Shown here: positions 38,901-50,683 of the stretch, piece after piece
Position numbering within the stretch: position 1 is the stretch's first letter
Layout of the letters: each line of letters starts with the position of its first letter
Assembly: GCA_040954595.2 (NCBI GenBank)
Contig: CM082585.2
Coordinates: forward strand, 5,270,001-5,334,000
Source: Balanoglossus misakiensis
Lineage: Eukaryota; Hemichordata
Reading direction: 5' to 3'
DNA: 64,000 nt
The notes under the pieces: model-generated
The model's input: only the letters and a program-made list of their open reading frames with translations
Database searches by the model: none
Told to the model about the DNA's origin: nothing
Made by a program: the position numbers and the translations under genes

Positions 38901-39771
38901 GGACAGTGGGCAGACGACCAATACAGACCCCCTCCCTGCCTAGAAGATCTCAGACAATCTTGTTTCTTTGGCTTTTGAAAAATATCTTATTGAACAATAT
39001 TAGATGACAGTAAGAAAAAAACATGTTTTCTCTCCAGAAATCTTGCGGGTAAAGGATACCAGATAGTGGAGAGGGGAGAAATCATCGTGAAGGGGAAAGG
39101 ATCGATGTCAACGTACTTTCTCGAAGGAAACGATAACGCCACGGTGGACGAGATCTTGGGGAGAGGAATACAGAGATCGACACGTGATGTCAGGAGGGGC
39201 GACAGTAGATACTCACACAGGTCGTCTTCGGAGAAGGCGGACTCTATGAAGTACTCGCCCACAAGAGGGATGAACGGTACGTATACTGCAGTCATCTACC
39301 ATTTTCAATCTTTGTCTCGTGCATGCAAGCGGGATCCACATTTCATTACTGGCGCCATTTTTGGCTGCACGCATGCGCTGTCATTGAATGCCCTATCTTT
39401 TACATGTTAAGTTCTTTGCGCATGCGTTACTCTGCATTGCTACGAAGACGCACATTAAAGTGAGTAATCACATTTTACAATTTATTTGCAGAGGGTGGTG
39501 GGAATTACCAGGAGCAAGACCCAGTCATTCCAATGTATTACCCAGACAACGAAAACAGACGACAAGGAGAGGACGAGCGCTCCAGACCAGTGTTCACTAA
39601 AACAAACAGCGACACGGAGCCAGGTAAAGAAGCAGACAATAATACATTGAAGACGCCATATTGTTACAACGGTGGTCACCTGACTGTTGCTTCCATTCAG
39701 ATGGTGCAAGCAAGCAAGGTGAACATCAAGAAATGTCACCACTGACTCAGAAAGTGGCCGTAATGTATTGA
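23964..39771 (+). CDS. GUCY1B2: Soluble guanylate cyclase, beta-2 type (14 coding exons, 776 aa, complete)
   Basis: The enzyme makes cGMP from GTP in the cytosol under control of a haem gas sensor. Coding exons: 23964-23966, 24120-24193, 32497-32591, 33474-33734, 34927-35138, 35354-35401, 36138-36561, 36999-37319, 37781-37929, 38215-38361, 38639-38793, 39038-39276, 39492-39623, 39701-39771; all junctions are GT/AG and in phase. The protein opens MYGFIN, the usual haem-NO-binding (HNOB) start. The proximal haem ligand is His103 (NLDSLHSYL) and the haem-propionate YxSxR motif is Tyr132/Ser134/Arg136. A PAS-like HNOBA region follows (about 232-390, FPFHVVFD at 291-298), then a signalling helix (about 415-470). 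The class III cyclase domain (about 480-660) has metal ligands Asp491 and Asp535, guanine-selecting Glu531 and Cys601, and catalytic Asn608/Arg612. All active-site residues are on one chain, so a homodimer could be active. The Arg/Ser-rich tail ends VAVMY, without a prenylation box. GUCY1B2 rather than GUCY1B1 is inferred from its closer resemblance to remembered beta-2 sequences. Confidence 0.95.
26029..26562 (+). other. 177-codon open frame of unknown status in intron 2
   Basis: This is one of the longest uninterrupted frames in the window. It starts with ATG and reads across mixed-composition sequence. I recognise no domain, signal peptide or repeat. A minus-strand frame of 88 codons overlaps it, which argues for chance openness, and no flanking splice sites were identified. 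It could be a single-exon nested gene, a decayed retrocopy or nothing. Confidence 0.12.
31823..32041 (-). other. Candidate first exon of a minus-strand gene inside intron 2
   Basis: On the minus strand an ATGGCGGG start at 32041 opens about 73 codons containing four cysteines. They end at a CAG followed by GTGGAA, a weak donor. Just upstream (32044-32120) lie a CCAAT-like word (GACCAATGA), a CRE-like TACGTCAT and a CAGCTG, as in a compact promoter. The next block to the left (about 31550-31790) is open on both strands. No family was recognised, so the reading is tentative. Confidence 0.2.
33854..33956. repeat. (TCTG)n/(TTTC)n imperfect microsatellite in intron 4 of the guanylate cyclase
   Basis: Tetranucleotide TCTG/TCCG units with a TTTC interlude run for about 100 bp, starting roughly 120 bp after the exon 4 donor. 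The pyrimidine-rich strand is the sense strand of the gene. Confidence 0.85.
38853..38924. repeat. Hairpin flanked by 9-bp direct repeats in intron 11 of the guanylate cyclase
   Basis: Inverted arms of 14 bp (GTCCGCCATTTTAC and its complement, about 38869-38904) surround an 8-bp loop. GACCAATAC occurs directly on both sides (38853-38861 and 38916-38924). This has the layout of a tiny foldback insertion with a 9-bp target duplication. The duplicated words are not immediately next to the arms, so this is tentative. Confidence 0.4.
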
Positions 39772-40231
39772 ATCTGTATCAAAGCATTCTGACGTCATAC
39801 AGTTGACATTATTTCTGTTTGCACCAACTGAGCAGCAACACTCGAGTGACCATCACTGTATAAGTATGGTAATAATAATATAATTGTATTTTAGATGTCC
39901 TAACCACTTTTTATTTGCATTAAAGCTCCATTGTACGGACGTTTATGTACTTTTTTTACCAAAAATATCGTCAAATTCTCTATAATTATGACGCTTGGCA
40001 TCATAGAGAAACGTTTTGGATTACAGTTAGCGTGTACGCGGGGGTATACATTTTTGTAAAGAAGGCGTCCAAATTCTGGCTGCAACTATTATATAATTAA
40101 TTTATTCATTTGATAACTGAATGATAACACAAAAGAGAAGCGATACATTTGCATGTTATTAGCATATTTCTAACCCTAAAGGGACATACCGGGAACGTTT
40201 TGCAATAGATGTCATGTAATGTAATGTAATG
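39772..40231. other. 3' flank / 3' UTR region of the guanylate cyclase
   Basis: This is the AT-rich sequence after the stop codon. No classic AATAAA lies close to the stop; AATAAT words occur near 39870 and the first AATAAA is near 40553. TAATG repeats at the right end lead into the (ATACC)n array. Confidence 0.35.
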
Positions 40232-40322
40232 CCATACCATACCATACCATACCATACCATACCATACCATACCATACCATACCATACCATACCATACCAT
40301 ACCATACCATACCATACCATCA
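40232..40322. repeat. (ATACC)n pentanucleotide satellite, about 18 units
   Basis: Eighteen essentially perfect CCATA/ATACC units. They are bracketed by degenerate GTAATGTAATG repeats on both sides (about 40215-40230 and 40330-40400). The minus strand is open through it and reads a YGMVW repeat, which is an artefact. Confidence 0.95.
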
Positions 40323-40945
40323 TATATTGTAATGTAGTGTATTGTAATGTTAGAGTACTGTCGTGCAATGTAATGTAATGTTATATGTAATGTAATGCAT
40401 GCATCCTTGTGCATATCATTTCCTTTGTCTCAGCGGCCGCTGGTGGCGGTGGTGGTGGTGGAGTAATTATTGGGAATGTTAAAGCCAAATGACGAACTGG
40501 CAGAAAGTAATAAACATGTAAGTCTTAACGACAGCGTGTACATGCATGTAGCAATAAAGGATAAGGATAATCTGAAATCTTATGCAATCTACCTGTATTA
40601 TTTTGCTTTCTAGCCTTCCCGTCTCTAATGCAAAAGTGAAAAAAAACAACATATTTTTTTCCATGCTTCTTGTAGAACAATTATTACGTGAGAAATGCAC
40701 ACCCTGCCGTGTTCGTCCTCCACGCAAAAATAGCGGTACATTATCCATCAATAATTCATTATTTCTGTCATTAAAGCGTCTGAAAAATGAATCAGCGTCG
40801 TTACCAGCATGAACATCATTATATACGTTTAAAAATTTGATAAGGAAAATTTAGCTTCATATATGTAAACCTCACTGGATCTCTGTTTGATGTTCAATCA
40901 GATAAGTTGTTTTTCATCATCAAGCGACTGTCAGAAAGTATTAAT

Positions 40946-41065
40946 CTTTACGGCCCTGATACGGGTTTTGCGGCCCGAGGTCGTACGGCGGAAGCGCCCG
41001 ACCGCAGGGAGGGCGCGAATCGCCGTACGACCGAGGGCCGCAAAACCCGTATCAGGGCCGTAAAG
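40946..41065. repeat. Near-perfect 120-bp palindrome (cruciform-forming)
   Basis: The arms at 40946-40990 and 41021-41065 are inverted copies with two mismatches in about 45 bp, starting CTTTACGGCCCTGATACGGG. The 30-bp centre contains a further GCGCCC/GGGCGC stem, so nearly the whole segment pairs. It is GC-rich in an AT-rich setting, which marks it as inserted sequence, probably a foldback MITE. No flanking duplication is clear. Confidence 0.85.
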
Positions 41066-44000
41066 GTTTTATCATATGCCTTATTGAACGATAATCTACA
41101 AGAAACTAATAAAATACACATTCTGTAATATTTTGGAATGTAAATATTACGTTTTTATCTATCGTTTTGAAGTGATCAATCCCGTAGCATAGAGGCGCAT
41201 TCCTCCAGTACTTGCGGATTGATATGCGCGATGTCATTTGTTTACATTCTATTGCACGTGAGATATAGACGCGCTCGAACTCACACAGCCGAGCGCGAGC
41301 AAAACATTATTTTTTCTTCGCGACGATCGACGCCGACAGTCACACATTAATCAGATCAAATCATCAATTTTTCTATTCATATTTCCAAATAAAGCTCTAC
41401 AACATGCAGCGATTACGGGAGATGATGGGATTCGGTAGCAGCATAGGACATACACACACTGCAAGTGCACTAGTCACTGACACCGCACCAGAAAAAATTA
41501 ATTCAGAACGTAGCAACGACAACTTTCGAATCTCGCGCAATAAACACAAAACTAGATCCGGATAGTGAACGCGTCTTCCAAATATGGTCACCGGGCCGGG
41601 GCGTGATAAGCAAAAAAACTGCACGGATGTGAGGGCGCTTTCCCCCATAGACTTTACATTGGCACGTGAATATAGGCATATGATAACAAGTTTTCAATAA
41701 TATATAACGCAACAGATTGATCGATTTTGTGACATTGAAAGGGACTGCTTGCTCTGTGATAAATATTCAACAGCACAGAAGGATGCTGTGACATCGTCTG
41801 AAAAATTGTAACCTGTTTTCTTTCAAATACTCGTGAAATTGCCTATCGATTTGTTTTATGTTAATGAATGAAATAAAGTCTTACTTCCAAATTGAATGCT
41901 CTCTTTTGAAAACAACTTGAAAGCATATTGATAACGAATGATAATGGCGGAAGTTGCACTGGTATAATGTATTTAAAGATTTCAGTTCCTTATTTCCGAC
42001 TATTCCAATAACACGAGCCACCGCCACCAATGCCGTAAGCTTGCTCGCAATAGGAGATAATTTAATGTTTGATCATCTCTCGTAAATTGTCAATATCTTT
42101 CGCACATTAAATAGCACACAATCTCAGACAATCAACCTTAATTTGGGTTCATTTTAATTTGTTGTAGGGAAACCAATAGCGAATGGAGTTAACGGACCAA
42201 GTTACCGCCAACCGAAGAGTAGCAATAACTCGAAAGCGTGCACCATACTTTAGTGTGAATAAATTAAAGAGACCCTACAGAAATGATGGATATTTCGTAC
42301 CTGTGATAGCTGCGTCTATTATTTACGATGAGGGATGTTGCTGACTACCAGAATGTTTTGAAGTCAGACGAAGATGTTAGAAAATTTCACTCCGATAGAA
42401 ATGTCCAGAGATAACTTTGTGTCCAATAACACCGACATCTCGGGATTGTCGCCCGTAACGTATACATACATGTAATAAATCATTTCTGCTTGGGCGCCCT
42501 GCGAATGCTGATCTCGTGGATCTTACTGAACTGCACAAATATGACACCTGACACGAAAATATGCCTTAAATCAGCAATCTAGAAAACAGTGTATTTGATC
42601 ATCGAGTGAGAAAGATGATATCTCGTCGGTTTTTTACACCGGGAACTATACTGCTCTATCAATATAAGGAAATGATTTCATCTGTGAAATGGGTAATTTT
42701 CCCTTTATGTTCATGACAAAACATTTCTTACGGTACGTTTTGTACAATTACATTTTGAATGATTTTACTTGACATTTTCCCCGTAACTGCAGTCGGTCTA
42801 TTTCACAAAAGGGCCCCATTTTGAGCGTACAGAACCTGTTTACTGATAGGTCCACCAATATTTTAGTTGTGGTGAAGAATCCGTAATTTGCATTGGTGTT
42901 CCACTGAAAGAATTAAATTTATTTCCTCTTGTAACTTATACTTGCAGCGTGTATAGAAAGTATAACTTCCTAATATTTAAAGAATGTTTTCTGTTGGGGG
43001 GAAATTTCTACCACTACTTTTGAAAATTAATAAATCCCTTGATTGGGATGGCTTGTTCCCGATATTCTATTTGCCAAACAAGAGATATTGAATTACATTT
43101 ACGTGTTAGTCTGTCGCTCTCACAGAGAGCGGCGTATGCTTTAGCCTAATCTCGTGCAGAATGATTATCGTTCACCAAACCGAGTTACAAGATAAGTTGA
43201 ATTTTATCAAACGTCTTCTACTATAGTTATTCATTTTGACTATTTTACACAACCCGTAAATGTAAAGAAGTATATTTATCTGCTATATTGTCTTAAAATT
43301 TTAGACATCTGTACATATTTACTAATGTGATATGGGTTTATGTTCTGATGTGTTATAAATTCTGAAAATAGAAAATAGTCTTTTACTCCTGAGTGTCGTT
43401 GTCTCCTTTCCGTTATAGCGACTCAGCGGTAGAATGTTAACGCCTCCATTGCACACGTTTGTGTTAGACACACTTTGTCATGACAAAGGCTTTTGGTCGA
43501 CTTAACCATGAGGATTTCACCCTTATAATGCTATTACCGTGAAAGAGTGGACAAAGATGCTGAATATGGCGTTGCATACAACGATGAACTCTTACAACGT
43601 GCGTCTGAACACGTGTTGATGTGTGTAACTGATCATTGAGTATCAGACTCGTACGATTTCAAACGCCCCATGTTTACATGTACATGTAAGCGTGATGTAT
43701 TCCCGTCCGGTGAACAACAAGACTGAAGACGGAATGCTACTGACGAACTAACGACTAATTTACGCGCCAACTAGGTAAATAGAGAGACCGGAAGACAATT
43801 GGGTGACACCTACATTCTCACTTGCCTCTTGATTTTATTAAAAGTGTAATAACTTCATTGCAAATTTCTACATCCCATGAATACAAAATCAAAATTCGGC
43901 ATGTTCCTTTTTGTGTCTCGGTGTACGAAATACTTCTTTTCACGTGTTAAATCTAACAAGAGCATATAGCAAACAGAAGGAGACTTTCCCCGGATATGAC

Positions 44001-45825
44001 GTCATGAGCTCTCTTCATCATGGCTTCCAAAATGGCCGCCAGTGTTACCATGCGCTAGTCTTGAAACCTTTCGCTCGGGTTTGTTTCACCGAGCCTTCGT
44101 AGATAACACGAACCTGAGATTAAACGACAACGATGATGGGTGCAAATTATTTTCCCGAACTTTTGAAGTGACATTTTTTGCAAAAAACTGTTAAACTCTG
44201 ACGTCTCTGATTCCAGCTTGCGCAATTCGTGTGTGTCGTCGACGATAGCAGGTTGATGGACACTAGGGGCTAGCTCAATGTAAACTTTTTATATGAAAAC
44301 GTGTATGGAGAAACTGGTTTTCATTTCCAAAACACTGTGTTTGTGTGTGTTAAATGACAAGAGAATAATTAGCGACGTACCTCTTCGAGACTATCAAGAA
44401 AATCGTAAATATTTGCAACCATTTCTTCCGTTTCTTGATCAAGCCGACGTAAAAGTGCCAGTGATTCCATCGTGCTGTCTGTCGCTCGTTTTCGCCGCCA
44501 GGCACTTGTTTGAAAACTGAAAAAAATAGAATAAATTACAATTTCTCCTACAATAAAGACGTCAAAAAAGAATGGAAGGCGTGAAGATATAACGATGGCA
44601 CCTGATACCGGAAACTAACCCTAAGCCCATCACGAATCCTGGCAAGAAGTGGTCGGTTGGGAATGTCCGGGTAGCAAATGTTCAGAGTCTGACGTAGAAT
44701 TACTCCAAGTCTAAGGGCTTCGTTATTTCATAATATATACATTTTTTTAAATTGTTCCGAGTCTCCCTATGTAGCGTGTGTGGAGTAAAAGACAGCGAGT
44801 TCAGCGCGTGTGTCTAGGAAATGGTTGACGCTACCCGAAACCACGAGCTCAGTCCGAAATTCGAAACTCGCCTCACTACCAGAAACACGCTCAAGGCAAG
44901 CATACACACAAAAAGTATTGAGATTATTTATAAAGACAAAAAATCACCGCAAACACACACAATGTATTGAGATTCCAAAAATCACCAAGCGACTAGTGGG
45001 CTAGACTAGGTCTGAGGATAAGCTCCCTGATACCGAACGTAACACTTGGCTGACGTCATATTTCTGCGCCCTTTGCAAGTTCCAACAGCTAAGGGAATGT
45101 ACACTGGTATATGTTCATGATGGCATTGAAAGTGGCAAGACGTGTGTGCCACTTGCATCATCAAGTGTCGGCAAGTAGGCTTAATGAGGATTAGCCGGTT
45201 AATCTTTAAAATCGGCATCAGAATGTCTCGATTAAAAGGCGGTTAGTCATAAACCGTGATACAAAAAATTATGTTAAAAACCCCGGTAAATGATGACATA
45301 TCGAATTTCCACTATTTCATATAATTAACGTGCTTATCTTCATTCTCATTATTGAGTGATATAAATCTGGCAAAACATGGATAAATTTATTAAAAATTGG
45401 CAAAAGTTCAAGTACTAAAAATGGTTTCAATACCACGGGCCAAAAATTAGTAGAATAACAATGGAACGATAAGATTCGTTGAATGTTTTTAACATAGAAA
45501 AACTATAGGGGGAAATCTGTCTCAAAATTAAGCTCGGCTACGAGTTGTCCAAAAATACCACAAAATCTGCAAATTTATCTGGAAATATCAATACTTTTAG
45601 TCTGTTTCGCGGAAATACCAATTTAGACTGCTTTAATCTGGGTAGTTTACAGACGAATATGAAGTTGCTATATTCGTGTCGAAGCTTAAATGATTACTGA
45701 GCTATCAAAAGTTTAACGAAAGAAAAATGTTGGTAAAAACATATAGTCTGCTGCATTTGATGTTCTGAATTAACTGTCATAATTAATGATGAGGTTATAC
45801 GTGGGGCAGATAATTATTCCCTTAC
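41066..45825. other. Gene-free stretch
   Basis: AT-rich, with only short frames on either strand. A degenerate tRNA A-box-like run sits near 43415-43435 without a matching B-box. A third ACATGTACATGT palindrome lies at 43676-43687. A CRE-like TGACGTCAT occurs near 43998. If the minus-strand exon at 45826-46105 belongs to a longer gene, its later exons should lie here, but I could not identify any. Confidence 0.35.
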
Positions 45826-46105
45826 CCTGGTCCGGCACGGCGTTTCTCCGGGAGGATGGTCGAAGTCTTCGCCCTTGCGATCTCCGTGCTTTTGGGGTCG
45901 ATCTGTGAGATGGTTCCCAGGAAGATGGTGATACTGTCCAGCACCTCGGCCGCGTCCTCGTACATCTCCACCACTTTGTTGACGCGCGTCTGCACCGCCG
46001 CTAGCTGGTCGCTCGACTCGTCCACCGGCTTGGAGGCCGCGGCGACGGCCATGAACAGGAGACACGCGTACACCTTCTGGTCCATCATTATCAGCGTCAC
46101 CTGTT
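45826..46105 (-). CDS. Exon of a putative secreted protein (partial gene)
   Basis: Read on the minus strand, an acceptor (CTCCATTTCAG) opens an exon of about 280 nt ending at GTAAGG. ATG codons at 46088 and 46085 begin MMDQKVYACLLF, with a hydrophobic stretch to about residue 18, then SKPVDES, which looks like a signal peptide with cleavage after the Ala-Ala-Ser region. The next 60 residues are charged and helix-prone (VQTRVNKVVEMYEDAAEV). The exon is much more GC- and CpG-rich than its surroundings, which supports coding. It ends in phase 2 (two spare bases); if not spliced, a stop follows within the donor. No family was recognised, and neither the next exon nor a 5' exon was identified. Confidence 0.45.
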
Positions 46106-46910
46106 CTGAAATGGAGAATCGATGCATAGAAAGGGGGAAAACGATAAAATGTGTATCCTTAATGCGCCAAGTAAAGGACACACCTGCCTAATGTGCTCCA
46201 AATGTGGGTCTTTTCAGAGCACTAAGCGGGATTTGTCATGCACATTTAGACTGACGGCGTACTCTTGGAAACTGTTGCGCGCCACATGAAAAATTTAGTA
46301 CTCTCAGCGACTAGAATCTGTATTTGATTCGTGGGCCGATTTAGTTTTCAATGATGGCTGAAAGAGATGATATTGGCGCGAAATCCGTGTGTATGGCAGC
46401 TGGTCATCACATGAAACTATTACCGGAGTCTCGTTTAGATAAATCGCTCGAACAGAGAGCGTGATGAAGGTTTTAGCCCAGCATATCCAAGACGCGCTGC
46501 TACGCAAGTCAGGCGTTTTCAGGAATATTCGCAAGCGTTTTCACCTGGCTATCAATCTTGGCTGTAGCGTTAACCGAAGACGAGGGACAAGCCTGACAAG
46601 ACTAACCGGAATGGGGGGCCAAGCGATTCGACAACACGTAAATGTTTGCAACGGCAGCATGAAATTCAAACGTGAAAATCACTGTATTTCACACCGTAGT
46701 CCTGGCTGTACGCGTTTTGCAGCGAACGAAACTAATATCCACTGTAGAACGACTTACCTCTTAGTTCTCCGAACCCTGCTCCAACACTTAGAAAAATGAT
46801 CCCACTTTTGTGTCAGCCCAAATGAAACCTTGAGAATTATCCGTTAATAGCGTGTCGCGGCGTCTCAGGAATACTCTACCACACTGTCAAGCGAACGTAT
46901 AATCCCCCAG

Positions 46911-46920
46911 TCTTAAATAG
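46911..46920 (-). promoter_or_regulatory. Possible TATA-like element upstream of the secreted-protein exon
   Basis: CTATTTAAGA on the minus strand lies about 800 bp upstream of the exon at 45826-46105, in a locally GC-richer context. It would suit a promoter with a short non-coding first exon. There is no independent support. Confidence 0.15.
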
Positions 46921-49900
46921 AGCCGACGGCAAACTATATTATTTGTATTAATATTAAAGAGAAATATCTGGGTTACTGGAAAGAATCACATGTCAAATTC
47001 TGCACAAATGTGTTTTTTTTTCTCCGTCGTTTAAATATTGACACGCGAGAGTCGGTGGGCTGGGCTGGCCCGCCAAGTGTCTCAGAGTCTAACAACAGGT
47101 GCGTCTTTGCTCACGATGGCCGAAGAGGCGTGTATGAAGCAACATGGAGCTCTCCCACTCACTATATACTGCGCAGTTATTGCACGGTTACACTTAATTG
47201 GTGATCATAATAGATGTACTGTATACAGGGGTCGGAAACTACACTTGTCGACAAATTTGGACAAAGTTGACCCCACTTCGAACGTCAGGTTCAATTGCAG
47301 CGGCAAATATTTGCCGTTAAACTAGAAGGTCACACGCTCTTAGCAACGTCGGGAAGACAGAAGAACGAAGCTAATTCTCAGGTGTCCGACCCAAGCCCCA
47401 CGCATTGCAACAACAACAAACACCTCCCACTTCGAACGCAATAGTTATACATAATTTATAGTTTGCAACATAAAGCCATTACCATGGTGTGTCACGTATG
47501 ACCTATTCCGACAAGCTTCACATTTACACACACAAAAGTTAATCACGCCCCTCAGAAAGTTCAACGTGAGAGCTTTGATTTGAACGTGCTGAAACGACTC
47601 AGTATTCCCGTGTGATTTTCTTGGAGCGAATAATGCTAAATTTGAAGAAACCGCACTGAAATGTATCGGTAACAAGTAATATGCCATCCACCTTCCGATT
47701 GCTTTCTTATCAATCTTTCATGTAAACGTTATATAAAATTAGTATCCCAGGATATAATATTTGTGTCGTGATGCAAGTAGATTTGCCTCGCACCATTTGA
47801 ACTGCATTGCTTGCGTCAGAGGATGTTAACGATTGAGTTCACGGCGACCAGTTTCAATCGGTTATTAGATAAAAAAAATCGTCTTGATACCCGGATTATG
47901 CACCATTCACGACAAGGGAGGAATGTCTATGAAAGGAAAGGAGAAGCTAGCTTATCGCTCAAACCTGCTAAACGATCAACAAGACAGTTGTCGCGGGAAA
48001 ACGAATGGACCGGGCCACATTTCGTCGTCTGGTATTGATTATGGCTGGGGTAGGGATATTTTCTGACTCTACCGCGTAGTCTAAGAAATACCAAAGGTGA
48101 AACAGCTTGGTGGAGAGTGTGGACTCACAAAATGATAACAAAGAAATATGAATTGATCCTTTTAACTGTGAAAATGTTACATCATTCTGTGATACTTTGG
48201 GAGTTGAATTTTAAGTGCCGGACGGGTATTGCTTCGTTACCTTTAGCACAGTGGCGTCTGTAGCAGAAGATTCCCCACGCATTTCTAATCAAAACGTACA
48301 ATTAAGCACATTGCTTACTAAGAAACACTGAAAAAGTCCTTATTAACATATAGCAATTTAGAACTTATTAATTTAAAGTTTGCAAAACAGTGGTGATATG
48401 TGTGCGAAGTTTGGCTGATCAAGCCACACAGAAACTCATCGTCTGAACACAAGGTTCAAGGGCATGATCAGCTGTTTTAACATTGTGTCTGCTACCGGAT
48501 TTTGCGGAAATGTGCACTTTGTCATCGCTTGTACTCAGCAGAAATCATCTTGGGCACACAAAGTTCAAAACAGCGCCGTAAACATTTATGCAATCTTTAA
48601 AAACGGGAACTTCAATCGTTGCCAATTGTCCCCCGCGCTCTGTATCAGAATAACCCAGCTTATGCAAACATTACGGACCCGAAGCCAAACATTGACGCAA
48701 TTAAGAAGTAATACCTCCTCGAGTATTTAACAACCGTCCCCGCCATAAAATCAGCAAGAAAGACAACACCATCACCAGGGAAACAGACACCCAAGGTGTG
48801 ATTAGATTGAATATTTCAAACATTTATGTCCCTGTATTAGTCGGCTCCTGGCAGTGAACATTTCCAACAGCTGCCTGATCGTTCGCAGTTATTAATAGGT
48901 ACCGCGCGCTTACCGCAATGACTGATATAGGTGCCTGACAGCACGTGGGCCCATCACCATGGTATCTACCTCGACGCGACTTTTGATTGGGTTAGGTAAT
49001 ATTCCAAAATGGCGTGATTGTGAAATCCAATCTAGTCCGTCGATTGATATGGACCGTTTTACGTTTAAAAATGCACGTAAGCTCAGCCGGTGGAGAATAA
49101 AGGTTTCAAAATATTTTATGGTCATAATTTCTTTGATGCCGTTATACCAATAGTGTTTATGATGAATGTATAAAAGTAAAAACGGGGGAAAATGAAAACC
49201 GGTTTATTCTTCAGTCTTACACAAAATGACACAGAAATAGAAACACAGAAAGATTGCCAATTGTCTCGGATGTTTTACAAGAATCACTGGCCAGATGGTG
49301 CTACAACGTCTGGACTCTGTTGTTGAAGAACTTCCTGAATGTTTCTCGAGAGCTGACGTCCTTCCCGCGTAAATATGAGATGTAAATTCCGAGTTCGAAT
49401 AGTGTAAAATGTTACTTTATTGGACGAACATCTTTCCCAATGTCCTTGAAATGAGACAACGTTGTCTATGTCAAGGTGACCCGGCATTCCTGGTGTGGAC
49501 CGAGCAAGTTTTGATGAAAGTTATTGGCTGCGAGATATTTGTTCCCCAAAGTTGACTAGTGCCTAGTTAAAAAATAAACATGCCCCCGTACCTCGTGGTT
49601 AATGACGCCATGTTAACTTTTAAGAACCATCTCCTAATTTAACTGACATTTAAGGATTTGAAAACTTATCAGCTTGTGAACGACTGAAGATGTTGCCTTT
49701 GGCTCAAAGAGAATGAGCTTTTCTGGTGTCGGAAAGGGCTTCACCAAAAGTCTCCTGGCCGGGGGCACAGTAATTAAAATGGAAATCCCGCGTGGGGTTC
49801 TACTACATTGGTCGGTATGTGTTCGATACTGAATGTCAAAGAGCACATATTTTAGTCTGTATCATCTAGTCGTGCGTGATGACGTCACAGGCTGTCATGG

Positions 49901-50663
49901 GAAAACGGCTATATGTGGATTATATACAGTTGTTCACAGCCGTCGTTTATACTGGCAGCATAGTGGAATAGGCTGAAAATTGAGTGAGCTTTGCTAAAAT
50001 GCATTATTTAGTGAAAATCCGTCGTGCTCGTTGGCCGAAAGATTATCGGATACCGTATTATAAGCCGCACATGCAAAATTACTATTTTTTTTTTGCTACT
50101 TTTATGCAGATTCAATGTTGCTGTTGTCTCGCCATTGTATTTTTGGACAAAGGGGATTGTAGGCGGGCGCGGCGTCGTGTTGTGGGGATAACTTCCCCTC
50201 TCTTTTCATAGTCTGCCCCAGTTTGTGGCGGGAAACAGCAACTCTTTTGCGGAGCTTCGCTCTAACGTACACCGCTGCAACATTTCCGAAAGTATCCTGT
50301 AGTCGACGTTTCCGAAACGCAACAAAAACAGTCAGTCCTCTTACTAAACGCACTTCATCGCTAGATCATTTGTCAAATTTATCGTACAGATACGGATGTT
50401 GAATGTTGAATGTAACAAGTTAACTACTTCGCGATCTAAATGATATCGTTTTCAATTTTGCTGGATTGAATGGGGTAGTAAAGGAACTTATAATGGTCAC
50501 GACGTCGCGATGCTCCAAATATTGAGAGGTGTACTTTGCAAACAAATTATGGCATATTTGCTCCAAGTCAAACACTGCACATTCATGTTTATTGCATTGA
50601 TGGTTGAAGCGGAGAAGGCACTTTTATTTCCATAAATAATTAATGCATAGCAACTCCTCTACT

Positions 50664-50683
50664 CGTGTGTGTGTGTGTGTGTT
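50664..50683. repeat. (GT)n microsatellite
   Basis: Short uninterrupted GT dinucleotide run. Confidence 0.85.

Noticed and set aside
40106-40414. Minus-strand frame with a repeated YGMVW peptide
   Set aside because: It is the translation of the (ATACC)n satellite, not a gene.
43410-43480. tRNA-like A-box (CTCAGCGGTAGAA context)
   Set aside because: No matching B-box (GGTTCRANNCC), no acceptor stem and no anticodon arm could be drawn. At most it is a degenerate tRNA-derived fragment.
46461-46799. 112-codon plus-strand frame near the secreted-protein exon
   Set aside because: No motif, no acceptable splice sites, and an overlapping minus-strand frame. I kept only the minus-strand exon at 45826-46105.
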